DNA of 64,000 nucleotides, taken from contig JASANE010003857.1 of NCBI GenBank assembly GCA_030248225.1, forward strand, positions 36,537 to 100,536, written 5' to 3'. Both the position numbers and the translations under genes were made by a program. Numbering within the stretch: position 1 is the first letter of the stretch; each line of letters opens with the position of its first letter. A model generated the notes under the pieces. That model did no database searches, was not told where the DNA came from, and worked only from the letters and a program-made list of their open reading frames with translations. Below are positions 33,731 through 46,079 of this stretch, in pieces. The stretch is from Trileptium ribeirensis. Its lineage: Eukaryota; Nematoda; Enoplea; Enoplida; Thoracostomopsidae.

Positions 33731-36700
33731 CCCGTTCTTGCATTATTTAGGCTGTTAACGATTGGGTTAAAACCTAGAAAGATAACTCACAATGCTCTAG
33801 AATTGCCCTGTTATTAGTCAAAGTCAGCCCCACATAGAATAGCAAACTTTGTGTGAAGATGGGGCAACTTCAACTCGGTCCAAAATGTTGAGTCGGCTTC
33901 GCAGGGCAACGAAAATGATTTCGTTGGTAAACCTAAAGTTTTGGCGACCAAAATTGTTAGGGGGATTTATACTATTTTCAGCGGTCCTCTAACTGACCAG
34001 TTTTGTCACACCGAAAGATTTGACCAACTTTCGTCGCGTCCCATAATTAAGCCATAAATGGGTACCTTCTGTACCCGTCTACGGGGCACGGGATGTCCTC
34101 AAAACTGGCTCAAATTTACATACTCTTTTGCATCTCCCCAGAAATCATCGGCCACTGTCTCGATAACTTTCATTTCCTAAATCGTCTTCAATTTGGTTTT
34201 GATCTCGCCTACGACTTCACCACTACTTTATCCTGACGCCTTCTTCGTACAGCGATCTTGTCCTAAACCCTGAATTTTCTCTTTTCTCAACTCTCTGTTT
34301 CCCAACTTTTCTTTCGAAGTTGTTTTGATTGCTTGTTGCTGTGTCGCCGCTGTCGCGCGCTACGTTCCCATTGCGCTGCGCATCTCAGCAGCGCTTGTAA
34401 TCTTGATATTTCACAAGCGTTAGCGTTACCTAAACGAGCGCGAGCGTATCAGTCACCATGCCAATGACTGATAACAAATGTGTATATGCAAGGGGAGAAA
34501 GCTGTGAATGAAGCTATGAAACCATAAACTCGAAGCTCTAAAACTGAATCGGTGAAAGTCAATCAAAAAACTTAAAGGCCGCGCCAATAAAACCAAGACT
34601 CAGCGGTCAAATCGCTATGAAAATAATCAGGGGTTTTGCTCCAGCTCGATCTGAGGCCAAAGTTTTCTCAGATCTGGTTTAAATTTCAATTAGTGGGACG
34701 CGCCTATGTATTTTGGACTTCACTCAGGTGTCCAAATATTCAGGCTAAAATTTTGACTGCAACGAACCGTTAATTACGCAGCCTACTCCGACAATACTCT
34801 AATTCTAAAACATTAAACGCCAGTGCCAGCTTCGACAAGAGCCGGAAAACTTTATATTATTTTGTTTACGTATATGGCATCGCACGGATACAACTTAAAA
34901 CTCTTACTAGTCGGCGGTGAAGCACACACTCGACCTAATTTCTTGGTACTATAGCGCGGCTCAAGCGTATATTTATTTTCCAACAAGGTTAACCCTACGA
35001 CAAACTTGGGCCCGGTCCCCCCAGTAAATTCGCCTTTATTACGCCGCAATTTAAAGTGTTAAGTTCAGCCAAATCCTGATACCAACTATCTTAAGAAATT
35101 TGAATGTGGAGCCTAAGTAGTCTTAACCTGGATAACTCTATAAAATTATGAAGCGCGGTCAACAAAAGTCAGAACAAACGTGAACCACTCCTGCCACTTC
35201 ATACACACTGGGTTCATAATCGCCTCATAATGCACGCAGTCTCCTACTCAATGTTTCCGATCTTTCTTAAAAGCTCGGATTTTGTTCAAAGTGTTCCCTT
35301 GGTCAAAATTCGGAGGCGGGGATCATACCCTTATTTATGATATACCAAAGATCAGAATCACGGAGAAGTGATCGGTTAATCGTAACAGTGACTTTCACAA
35401 GAAGCTACCTAGCGAAGTAGGTGGGCCGCGGGAGCACTTAGAACTGGTGATATCCGGACGCATCTTAGGTACGTTTTCTTTTGTAGTCGTACTTTCTCTA
35501 TTGTTCCACATACCACTGTATTACTTAAAGATTTAAATACTGCATATACTCATTTTTGGTGGAAGGGGGAAGAAGGGTCATGTTTAACTTTTATCGGTCG
35601 GTAAGCCCTACAATTTTCTAGAACCCTAACGAAATCTAGGTCGTGTCTAAACTTTGGGTGATCATCTTAGATCAAGTTGCTCCAAATTTTGTCTACGATT
35701 CAATCTCAGTGAGTTTGTCGAACGACATACTGTACACGTACATAAATGTATACAAAAATATCTCTATACGTTTAGATTATATGAAAGCGAAGGCCAAGAT
35801 ATATGCGAAAAAGTCAAGCAAACACAAAAGCCTAACAAAAACGAAGCAAAGCATGAATGCCTCTCTCCAGAATTCGATAACCTTTAGGCTCAAATGATTC
35901 TGTTCCTAGAAATGTGTTCTTTATTTCCATTCCTCAAATTTACTTAACTCAAGATGAAAACATTAAATTTTATTTCAGCCCCAGGACTCGACGATGCCCG
36001 TGGAGGCACATTTCCTCCATCCTTCAAAAGCGGCATGAGTGCCGAACATTGTATTAAACTACAAATTTTAAAGCACGATAGTGTACCGCAAAGTAACACT
36101 TAAATTTAACCAATTTCTTGGTCGCTCTAAAAATTTTAACCGTGGTTATCTCAAGGAAAAGTTTTCCAACATAACTCAGCTCAATCATCATGGAAGAATG
36201 TGGATCTATTGCATCTCAATAAAATGATTTTATAATCTACTTAAGACCACGGGGAATTAGGAGGACTTCGGTTTGTAAGCTTTCTCATCACTTGAATCGG
36301 AACTCGACCCCGTCCTGCATATTTCAGATAACATGAGGTGTAGCAAATCAGTGGGAAATGGGCGGGTTTGCCGGGAAGCTGACAGTAAGGCGACTCGCAG
36401 GGGAACGGACGACCAGCTACGATCAGCTACGGAAGCTTAGGGACACAGCGACACGAACCTATCCTCCCTACTGAACCTACAAAATAACTGAACCTCCTGT
36501 CTAATGCCCTCCACTACGCATAGACATCTGTTGACCGCTGTCGAAACTACAGCCATCACCATTGCCGAATGAAAAATTCAAGTAAAAACAACCAGTAAAA
36601 CGTACACTAAACCACTAGCGACGGAGCCGGTCTGTAGAGTCCACCGAACTTCGCGTTGCCGAAGTCGAACTTGTTCGTTTATACTGACAGGGACGCCCAA

Positions 36701-37440
36701 CCTCAAAATTTTGTTTATGTGCCTTACATGCAATTTGTGCTCGTTCTCCAATCAGACACGAGTCCTAGTTCTACATTAGTTGTGAGACCCCAAACCAGCG
36801 ACCCAATCAAAAGATTCCTAAATCTGAGTATTACCGTAAAGTTTTGGCGATCCAATTCCAAAGAAATTGGCCGAGAAAAAAGAATGTCTCGCACCTGCAA
36901 ATGTGTGCGAAAGTTGAAAATGTATTCGACTTTTTTCGGATAGGGCCTATTGTCCTAGCAAGCAAAATATAGTCCTGGTCGAAGGTTAGCTCAATAACAT
37001 ATAAATTTTTTTGAAAGTAAAACGCGTTGACTACAACAAATTGTTTAAAACTACAGAGCAGACGGTCTTAATCCTTACGCCAATATAGAACAGTCGAGAT
37101 ATGCTGGCAAGCCGATAGTATTTGCTTCAGACGAATATCGACGGCGGCAAACTCGTGCAACTGTGTAGACAAAAGAATAATCTCGATTTGTCTGCGAATT
37201 TCGTTATTATGCCCTCAATCTCAAGCCAACAAACAAGGCCATCTGCGCCGATCTCTACAGAAAACGAGCCCGCAGACGGTCTAATCCATTCATATTTCAT
37301 AAGTTTGGTGCATTACTCGATAAGTCGTTTTTGTTATTCATGTTCATGCCGAAGTAATTATGCTCCAATCTACGAACATGTGCTCATTTCCTATTTTGTC
37401 TGGCAAATGATTTAATACCACTTTCATGCAGACACCGCTT
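33731..37440. other. 3.7-kb GC-richer spacer, no gene recognised
   Basis: A perfect hairpin CAACGAAA/TTTCGTTG lies at 33907-33926. A pyrimidine-rich stretch at 34240-34330 resembles the tracts in the 1.8-kb repeat but does not align with it. Frames at 35643-35897, 36656-36943 and 37122-37415 (+) lack motifs. This is probably old repeat sequence beyond recognition. Confidence 0.4.
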
Positions 37441-39215
37441 TTCAGGGCGTCTTAATTAGGACCGGGCCGCGGGACTAGACCCTATCGGACCGGGGACAGA
37501 GCACCCTCTAGGGAACCACCCCCCGTGAGGACAGCCCGCTCGGGTCTTACTGGGACCACAGCCGGGCTCTAAATATACCCCCTTAAACCTCTACATCTAT
37601 AATGACTGCACGCTTAAAACTATTAAAATTTAATTAGTATATGGTTTTAATAAATATATAACTATATAAATTCTTCGTTGACATTTTGTTCTGGTTATTA
37701 TTTTGAATTATTATTAACATATTAGTTAATAAACAATCGACTAGAAGAGAGGGAGAAAGAGAATTCGGAGAGAAGAGAAAAGAGAGGGGAGTAAGAAGAG
37801 GAAGGACAGAAGACAAAGGAAGACCGAAGGATCACAAACCGAAGACAACAGAGGCAACTCAAAATAGAAAACGGGAGAGCGGTCAAGAAGGCGCGAAAAG
37901 AATAAACAGACAACGAACGACCAGGAAGTCGCTAGAGAATAAGACAAACGAGGGAAGAAAAGAAAAAGAAGGGCCACGGGAAGGAAATTGGCTAGGGATT
38001 CCCACATGGATCGGACCGGGTCGGGGACAAATCTGGATACAGGGCGTCGGGATGGCTGTACGATACCCAACACGAGGGGGTAAACATAGAATCAGGTGTT
38101 GACTCGTACGGAGCGGTTTATATACATTAGTATAGGGGCGTCAGCGGGCTCTCCCGGCTAACGACTGGGCAGAACAATGGCCACATGGAATCGTCGGACC
38201 CGCCATCAGAGGGTGGTTCGGCGACGGGTAACACCCAGATCCCGCACACAAAAAGTATAACAGTGTTAAACTGACTAAAATAGAAATAGTTTAGGCAAAG
38301 GTGAGGGCGTTTGCATCGGCTGCCCTGGTTAACGGGTAGTCGGACGGAGACCCGCCGGGCATCTTTGTAGATGTGTCAGATAGGTGAATACAGTGATTTT
38401 CTCACTTTTAAATTAAAGATAGAATTTCGAGTTTGTTGTGGCCATGATCTGTCGCGACCTGAACTGGGAGCGCTTTAACGAGTTGTAGCGGGCCGACGGA
38501 AGGTCGGGCAGAGGCCGCGTTCGCCAAGAGTAGACGAGTTAAACGAGGGGTCACACACACATATATATATTGCTCAAATAATAGGGATTAGGGTTCGAGG
38601 ACGGGGACATTGCAAAACAAAAGGAAGCTTATGCCTATTTCTATAACATGTATATATAAAGCCAGCATATAACGGAGGGGCAAATCTACCCTACAATTTA
38701 GCGATTAAGCAGATCCAGACCCGTTTAGGCTTGTTAGATTCTCTATATCAAACAACGTATAAAACTCCCACGTGAGGAACAGTAAGGAAAAATAATAGTT
38801 GCAATGTCAAGAATCATTGCGGGTGTCAAGTGAAATGAAAAATAGGAATTTTGTCGCCTCAAGAACACGGTCCAAATGGCGCGATTGAGCCCGATTATTT
38901 CCGTTAGTTATTTGAGGGTATGGCATACCCCACAACGTAGGTAGTTCCCGTGAAAAATGTTGCATTCAAGGAAATTGAAGATCACAAAAGCGATAATGTG
39001 GTAAAGTCGCTCAGAACTGCTGATCAGACATAATAATTCCTGAAGTTGTAGGTTCCGCCGGCGACATGGGGTGATGGAGGATTTTTTGGAAAGTGAGAAG
39101 GAGGTGGGTACATTAAAATTAAATATAACTAATATGCGCAGCACTATAGAAATATACCCATTCCTAAGCATTAACGACAGCCAAACTTAGCGCAAGTAAC
39201 GGCTGTTTTTACACT
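37440..39215 (-). repeat. 1.8-kb dispersed repeat, copy B (LTR-like), inverted
   Basis: Read on the minus strand from 39215 it begins ACAGCCGTTACTTGCGCTAA and follows copy A (17180-19060) to AGAGGGTGCTCTGTCCCCGG near 37500. The pyrimidine-rich part gives a 110-codon hydrophobic frame (38073-37741) that is homologous to chance frames in copy A. Similarity is about 60-65% by eye over the full length. The two copies form a 20-kb-spaced inverted pair. Confidence 0.6.
38115..38124 (-). promoter_or_regulatory. TATA box candidate in repeat copy B
   Basis: The minus strand reads TATATAAACC followed by GCTCCGTACGAGTC. It precedes the pyrimidine-rich stretch by about 110 bp. In copy A the aligned position near 18340 is ATTAATACATG, so the box is not conserved there. 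Confidence 0.35.
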
Positions 39216-39475
39216 CTGATATGATCACTCCTTAAATTATGAGTTAAAATTTCATCCAATATCTATCGTTTAATCAGTTTCTCTCGCAACCAATGCCTTC
39301 ACGATTTCGCAGTGACCTGTAGAAACTTAACAATTATTCGAAGAGTATTGTTGGGACAAAAAAGAAGAAATAAATAATGGTAGCCTATTTCATTGCACAT
39401 CGTATGCATATCAGCCTTTTTGATTTACGGAGCAGTGGCTGTTTCGGTATCTAAAGATGCATTTGTTGTGTTTTA

Positions 39476-39980
39476 TGCGGTGTTCACGTTATAATGTCCC
39501 CAACGTTTGGAACCTATGTATACCACACAGTGTAAGGCACACTGTTGATAACAAGGTCTTAGACACCCCCATGTTTTTAATAAATTTTTTTCAAAGGTAG
39601 CTACTTACGCGTATTACAAATTCTCGACAGTGTCAGGCACACCGTGTCTTCTGGCAGTTTTTTTGACAGTGGTCGGAATTATTTGAGCAATGTTCATATG
39701 GGCTAGATACAAATATTGTAAATTTAGAAAAAGTACACAGGGCAGTTGACTAATAAACCGCATTACCTACAGACGGTGTCGGTTATAGTGAATTCGCGCC
39801 AGATTGTAGCTAAGGGTGTGTACGAGACTGTGAAGAAAAAATGTAGTAGTTCGGCTGTGTGGTACACCCTGGGTAATTGATTTACAGTATGGGTGTCACC
39901 CTGACTATCTATATGGTAGGGTCGGGACTACAGGGGCCAAAAGTTCCAAACAGCGGGGACATTATAACGTGAACGCCGCA
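39476..39980. mobile_element. 505-bp inverted-repeat element with TTA flanks
   Basis: The arms TGCGG[T/C]GTTCACGTTATAATGTCCCC and TTTGGAAC match at 34 of 38 positions. Both sides are flanked by TTA (39473-39475 and 39981-39983), consistent with a TWA target duplication as made by PIF/Harbinger transposases. The interior repeats ACAGTGTAAGGCACACTG and GACAGTGTCAGGCACACC. No transposase frame is present. A related, more decayed copy begins at 56570. Confidence 0.7.
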
Positions 39981-39983
39981 TTA

Positions 39984-40389
39984 GATAGTTTCTAATTTTT
40001 AGGCATTGTTTAATATATGTATACGAATTTTTCGCTCCGACTATCGATGGTGTAGTGGAATTAACTTTAACTTGCAAACGGAGATCGGTTGCTTGTTTGG
40101 AGTGCGATTGGACGGTAATGCCGAGATTCAAAATTGATCAAAAAATTGGAACCGTAGTGATAATTAATGCTTATCACACTGGATCGAATTTATCGTAAAA
40201 ACACCTGACAAAACAGATTGTATGAACATGACTACTAACACTCCCACTCTTGTCACGACATTGCCGTATTGTGTCCGACAGAAGTTAAAAGCAAAGTCAT
40301 AGATGTATATTTATAAAATTAACACTCCTCCTAAACTTTGTACCTATTGTCTAGACATTGGCGAGCTCCGAAGTTCGATCGAATCGAGG
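39984..40389. other. AT-rich spacer, nothing recognised
   Basis: A 67-codon minus-strand frame (40131-39928) mostly overlaps the end of the inverted-repeat element and has no motif. Confidence 0.4.
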
Positions 40390-40770
40390 GGAATAGCGGG
40401 TGCTCCGGCGTAAGGAGGGAGATTGTCCTAGGGAGGATCAGCTGGTCGGTGTGTGGTGCAAGCTCGTCGGGAGGATAAATTTTTTAAATTTTTTGGAACT
40501 CAGGATTGGTCAAAATTTTCACTCGTGTTTTGCAAGTTCGGCCCTCCCCCACTTTAATTTTGCATGATTTTGTCCATTTTCCTCCTGTTTTTGCCGATTA
40601 TTCCTAAAATATTCAGCATGTCTTGGGTGCGCGGAGGTAGCAGGCAGTGGTGCGGAGCCGGGAGGGCTCAGCTAACTCCAAGGGATTGATCGAAAAGCCT
40701 CCATCGCGGATCCCAGCCTAAAGGGTAATAATCCTCCTCTCCCCTCTATGAGCACGTATGCTATTGTCAT
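40390..40770 (+). repeat. GC-rich island repeat, copy 2
   Basis: Two G-rich blocks flank an AT-rich centre (TTTTAATTTTGCATGATTTT). It ends CTCCCCTCTATGAGCACGTA, like copy 1 at 11330. Block order is close to that of 51710-52035, where ACAATTTTGTGATTTTGCTA lies in the same place. Confidence 0.45.
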
Positions 40771-43660
40771 CAAAGCAGACATTGCGCAGTATGAAAATAT
40801 AAATTAAACTTTTACATGCCAACTTATGCCGCTGCTCAGCAGAAAATAATAATTCCCAAAGTGTTTGTTGTGGTGTATGCGCGGTATAGTTGTGAGTTTT
40901 GTTAGCATCATGGTATTGCAACCTGACAAAAAATTTATTCATTTCTCAGGAATCACGAAAAGCGATCATATAAAATGAGTGTAAGCAAAAGTTGCCATGT
41001 TACTTTTGATATATCACCACACGTACACCGCGTTCATAAGGCTGTTATATGGTAAAGGTACATATGTCATTTATCCTTCTTTGGATTTTTCCATTTCCGG
41101 CATATCAACTATTTTGAGTTTATAAGGTATACTGTTGGTTGGTTTGGGTATTACGTCGCCAGACACATAAAGATTCGAGTGTCGTAGTATCTGTAGTTGT
41201 ACGAAGCTTGTTGTCATAACTTGTTGTCACAGATAGACAACACCATGAACAGTGCTTTGATGACACCGTGTAGGAGTTTACAACGGAGCGCGAATAAATA
41301 AACTTTTAATCTCAAATTACCACAATGAAGGCGGTATTGCCTTTGACCAAATATTTCTTTTGTAGTAGTTCCCGTGGTACATTTATCGTCGATCATTGCT
41401 ATGAAAAACCGCACTTGGACTATTATATTCCTAATGCTTTGAGAAAAAACCAGTGCCGTAGCTATGTATATCAGTTGGTCTTTTATGTCTCTCTAGCAAT
41501 TGAAGAACGTATTGTGATAATGGAATGACGAAAGTCACTCTTTGATACGTTTGATGGGCTAAGCTATCGTTGATATGTTTTACATTACAAAGTTATCCAC
41601 AGTTATACTATAATAACAAAAATGAACACCCTTAACGAAGTAATGTGCACTGGTGTATTTAGGGTGTTATTGGGCTATAATCCCTCCAATCCCAAAAAAT
41701 TTTTTTCGAACTCCTAAAAAATAATAAGGATACTCATTAATGCGTCTAAATGCTACACGTTGATATCACAAACAGAATGATTCGGAGTTGATTTGGCTGT
41801 TTTTGGTTAGCCTATGAGTTATACATAAGTATAAGTTTTTGAAAGAACAGCTTTTTTTATTTTAGCCCAAGAATCTAGTTTAGAAAACTCTTAACACTAG
41901 AACGAAACTGTGTCTTTTTGTACGACAAAATTTGTCTCCAATATACGATCTTAATATCCTTTTATAATGTTAGTCATGACTTTTTCCGGATATAAGATAC
42001 AGCAATAAATTTTATAGGTTCGTATTCAAAAGAAGAAACCAAAACGAAAAATTGTTCAATTTTGAATTTGTTACGTGTTGAATGTGCATAAGAAATGTGC
42101 AGTTTCCCATACAGATAGAAAATGCGCTGAATGGGGCACATATGTGCCCAAGATCTACGCGAAGACAGGGTTACTTCTTAAAATTCTTCGAATAATTATC
42201 CCCAATTTTTCTTCATAATCTTGTAATTTTACTATAATTGCTATAATAGCTCGGATGGGAGGAATTCGAGCTGTGTTGTCTCAATGCGAGGGGTAAATAT
42301 GGCTCAGCGAGATCCCGCATTAAGAGAATATATACGGCTCCTTCCCTGCGACCTGTGGGTACGTGTGCTAGGTGTCCCATAGGTGACCTAGCACGCCAAA
42401 TAATAAACATATCTAAAAGCGTTTTGGTATGCACGTACTCTCATGTATAACTTAGATTTTGATGAATAATACTTTCCCTAAGTGCGAACTGCGCCCCTCC
42501 AATATCAATGCATTCTTCCAGTCAAAAACACATACTTTGGCAGACTTTTCGAACAATGTCAGGCTCCGGAAGGGAGAGTTCTTCCGATATAGCCTCTTTC
42601 ACGCACAACAGCGTTTATGAGGCTTCGCAAAATGAGGAGTCCCGCCATCCTTCATAGAGTGAAGCCCTATTAAAATTTGGTAACTGTTCAATATTAGAAA
42701 AAGTTCATTTCGCCGGGCCCACTGTCGCACAACTTCACGGATATTTTGGGTACCTGAATACAGCCTTACTGCAGTTATTCAAGCAGCCAAATTAAATCGA
42801 GCATCAGAGATTGCGTTATACGTAGATATTTATAATATGTTCGGTTATTATTCCTGAAAGTATTAGGACTGTAAGTATAATATGTGAGTCTCAGAAGTTG
42901 CGTCGTTAATTATAAAATACGCTATATATGAACTATATCTCAGACTTAGCGATTTCCAAACCCTGTATCTGCCGATTCAGTGTGGTTACTTTCACTTGTC
43001 ATACAAAAAGTTTTGTAATTTGCTGCCGCATTAAGAACACATTGTAAAACGCATCCTTAATAGATGACATAATAGAGTAAAACCCAATTTGATTCACATT
43101 GCAGTACTTTACAAATACTAATAAATACAAATTTGTTCAGTTCTTATTGTACATACGATACTTTACATTTACTGCAGTATTCTGCTTTTAAAACGCTTTC
43201 AAACGATTCGAGAATAAATTCATTAAGCGTCGTCCGCACAGGATGCTTACTAGCGTTGGCAGAACATTGCTACATATGTTTATAATAAGGCAGAAAATTC
43301 ACATAAACAAGGGCAGAAAGGTGGACAAAACCTCGCCTCTTACATCTGCCTATATATCTGTAGTAATTTAAAAGATGTTATATCAACTTGATTGAGTAGT
43401 ACTAAAAAAATTTCTAAATTTTGATTTTACTCACCAGATCTGTAATATATATTTATAAATTAGTATGATGTTGTTGATGTGAAACTTATTGTTACTATAG
43501 CAAGATGTAGGGCGTCAAAGCAAATAAAATGCAGCATAATTGCTTGTGAAATTAATTTTACAACGATATTTGACAGTTGCGATTTTTAATTATGCTCAGG
43601 AAAATCAATTAAATAAAATTCTGTCAATGGATGTGATATTAAAAGCATTGAGGTCTACAT
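40771..43660. other. 2.9-kb AT-rich spacer with one hairpin
   Basis: GTGCTAGGT (42365-42373) pairs perfectly with ACCTAGCAC (42386-42394) around a 12-base loop. The region is otherwise featureless; short frames on both strands show no motif. Confidence 0.45.
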
Positions 43661-43666
43661 TACATA

Positions 43667-44049
43667 GCGGTGAAATAGTTTAATGCTTCCTATAACGAAT
43701 TTTGATGAATACAGTCTGAGTTGTTTGACCGCATTCACCGTTAGTTAGGGACTCTAGATCTCGCATCCATTGATGCTCGGATTCATAGGTGCGGAGGTGA
43801 AATAGTTTAATGCTTCCTATAACGAATTTTGATGAATACAGTCTGAGTTGTTTGACCGCATTCAACGTTAGTTAGAGACTCTAGATCTCGCATCCATTGA
43901 TGCTCGGATTCATAGGTGCGGAGGTGAAATAGTTTAATGCTTCCTATAACGAATTTTGATGAATACAGTCTGAGTTGTTTGACAGCATTCAACGTTAGTT
44001 AGGGACTCTAGATCTCGCATCCATTGATGCTCGGATTCACAGGTGCGGA
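43667..44049. repeat. Tandem array, 3 copies of 127 bp
   Basis: Units begin TGAAATAGTTTAATGCTTCC at 43671, 43798 and 43925 and end CGGATTCATAGGTGCGG. Only a few substitutions separate them. Since 127 is not a multiple of three, the similar 61-codon minus-strand frames in it are not a repeated protein. Confidence 0.88.
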
Positions 44050-44875
44050 AATTTATTTAGACTTGCGATTCTATTTCGTGACTACGTTTGAATGTTTTTC
44101 ATAAAATGTATCACGGCAGTTTGTAATGTCCACGCTGCCGACCGATTAAAAATTAACAAAGAGAGATGTGTGAGCTTAGCTTTCAAAAATGTAATTGGTC
44201 CCAAGAAGTTGCCTGAAACAGTTTGTTACACAGCTTGAAATTAATAACTCAAGTAGTAGGTAGTTCAGCTGCCACCCAACATCGAGTCCCAGCCTAACCT
44301 GATACCTTTCCACTTTTTATTATATATACGATTACAACAGTACATGATTAGAACACTCCTTGTTCATTATTTACTTTTATAGAGCAACTATTTTGTCCCA
44401 GCGCTTCGTTCCTAGCTGATCTTTGAGTAGCAGAATGTAATATTTAGATCCGGGTCCATCTCTAATATTGCAAGGTTCTGTAACACATTATTAGGAAAAA
44501 GACAGCTAAACAGTCAACCAATTTTCACTTTTCTGCAGCCAAGCTTGTCTTTGATTGATTTGAAGCTAACACTTGGCTTCATCTTATTTGCCCTGCTTCA
44601 TCTATAATAAATGTTTCGACAAAATTTCTGCTTTTAAATATCTTTATTAATTTCATATACACTGTGAAAATTTAAAGCATGGCATCAGTACAATTTAGAG
44701 ACGCCAACAACAAATTTGAAACTAGTTTCATCAGAATAAACTCTAAATTTTGCCATCGCCGAGTCTACTACTGCATCTGATTTTGAACTAATAGATCTTA
44801 ATTTGTATATGGTTAATCGAGCAGTAGTGAAAATTTCTATTTACCCTTTCCTTATTAAACCAGAGCGTACCTTGT
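44050..44875. other. AT-rich spacer, nothing recognised
   Basis: No frame above 60 codons, repeat or RNA signal was found. Confidence 0.4.
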
Positions 44876-44879
44876 GCAA

Positions 44880-45075
44880 TCTTGAACAAGCGGATTGAAC
44901 CAAGATCCGTCCGATGTAAGACTTGTACGCAAACCACTACGCTATTTAGGAGCTGTTGTGAGTTTTCTTGAAGAACCTCACAACGCGCCCGAACAACAAG
45001 GCACGTTCAAACGTACGCCGCCTGACAAACTCGACAATTAACTCTTCATGCAATGTACGCTGCAATAAATGTGTC
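44880..45075 (-). repeat. tRNA-derived SINE copy
   Basis: The minus strand carries an A box TAGCGTAGTGG (44944-44934) and B box GGTTCAATCCG (44901-44891), spaced as in a tRNA gene. They are preceded by GTGCCTTGTTGTTCGGGCGC and followed by an AT-rich tail. The acceptor stem is not formed, so it is a SINE rather than a tRNA. RNA polymerase III could in principle start here. Confidence 0.62.
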
Positions 45076-45109
45076 AATATACGAACGCAATGGTTAATGT
45101 CCGCAAGGG

Positions 45110-45270
45110 AGCTAGCCGGTTTCCCAGGGGTGAGAGGAGGGTTCGCCTCCCATGTGGGTCAGGATGCTGGAAGGCGGTGTGTGGCGCCTTCGCGGCCTTT
45201 AGGTTTAGGCCTGCGGCACCGATCCGATTATCAGAGAGCAAGCTCAGCATGAGCATGTTTGATCTTGTAT
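45110..45270 (+). repeat. GC-rich island repeat, copy 3
   Basis: G-rich, with GGCGGTGTGTGGCGCCTTCG, ending CTCAGCATGAGCATGTTTGA, comparable with CCCGTATGAGCATGCATGA at 49875. It directly follows a SINE copy. No coding function is supported. Confidence 0.4.
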
Positions 45271-45599
45271 TTGAAATTTTCTGTACTCAGTCGTTGAGAT
45301 TTGTAATAGTATAAATGATAAATTTACAGTAAATGATTGGAATAAATTTTTCAAAATTTACCGTGAAATCATCTGAATATTTATGATAATACTAATTTCA
45401 AAATGATTCTGTGTTCCGTTTAATTTCAGCTAAATACAATTGTAAAATACCTAGACATGGGAAATTCAAATTTAGTACTATATAACAAAATAAAATGATT
45501 TAATTAATTTGTTATGAATGAATTTACAACCAGCGATGTTTGTGTTAAAATTTTTTAATAGACATATAATTCAATGCAGCAAAGCTTGCATTTACTTTA

Positions 45600-45790
45600 A
45601 CCTTTTACCACACGAACTGTGTATTCCTCACACGGCGGATTGAACCTGCATGGTTTTGGTGAGAGTCTTGTACATTTGCCACTACGGTATTCAGGAGCTG
45701 TTACCAAGTTCCTTAATAACACTTTCGTGCCTAATTGTGCCAATTGGTATCAGTTCATAATCTAAACTAAGTGTGTCGCATTGCGCGTAT
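45600..45790 (-). repeat. tRNA-derived SINE copy, left arm of a palindromic pair
   Basis: A box TACCGTAGTGG (45689-45679) and B box GGTTCAATCCG (45646-45636) on the minus strand. The upstream end meets a plus-strand copy at about 45790, head to head. Confidence 0.62.
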
Positions 45791-46075
45791 TTGCACGCGA
45801 GTTGTTATTCGTTCGCTTTGCGAGGTTCGTTAAGGAACGGAGCAAAAATTCTCACATTTCTCATTGGTTTTCATACGCCGCTCGCATCCTTGCGATCGGA
45901 GTTCTATCCGCGGCGCCGGCTGCAATTTGCCAAACATTGTACAATACACAAAATTAGCTGGCGTTAAAGGGTTAAGGAACCTGAAAAATAGAGCGAGCAA
46001 GAACGCACGTTCAAACGCACGCGCCACAAAATCAGTTATCACACCGCTTTGCGATGTACGCTGCTTTAGACGTTG
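45790..46075 (+). repeat. tRNA-derived SINE copy, right arm, plus inverted end fragment
   Basis: From 45795 it reads GTTGTTATTCGTTCGCTTTG, CGAGGTTCGTTAAGGAACGG, then degenerate box sequences, GGCGCCGGCTGCAATTTGCC, and the end GGCGTTAAAGGGTTAAGG (45960-45977). From there to 46075 the head sequence follows in reverse orientation (GAGCGAGCAAGAACGCACGT), making a second inverted junction. Confidence 0.55.
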
Positions 46076-46079
46076 GACT

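Noticed and set aside
43667..44049. Evenly spaced repeats that might suggest a CRISPR array
   Set aside because: Units are contiguous 127-bp tandem copies without variable spacers, and the DNA is eukaryotic.
44690..44750. Hammerhead ribozyme core (CTGATGA on the minus strand near 44737)
   Set aside because: The required GAAA after stem II and the third stem are absent. No other CTGATGA in the window has a full core either.
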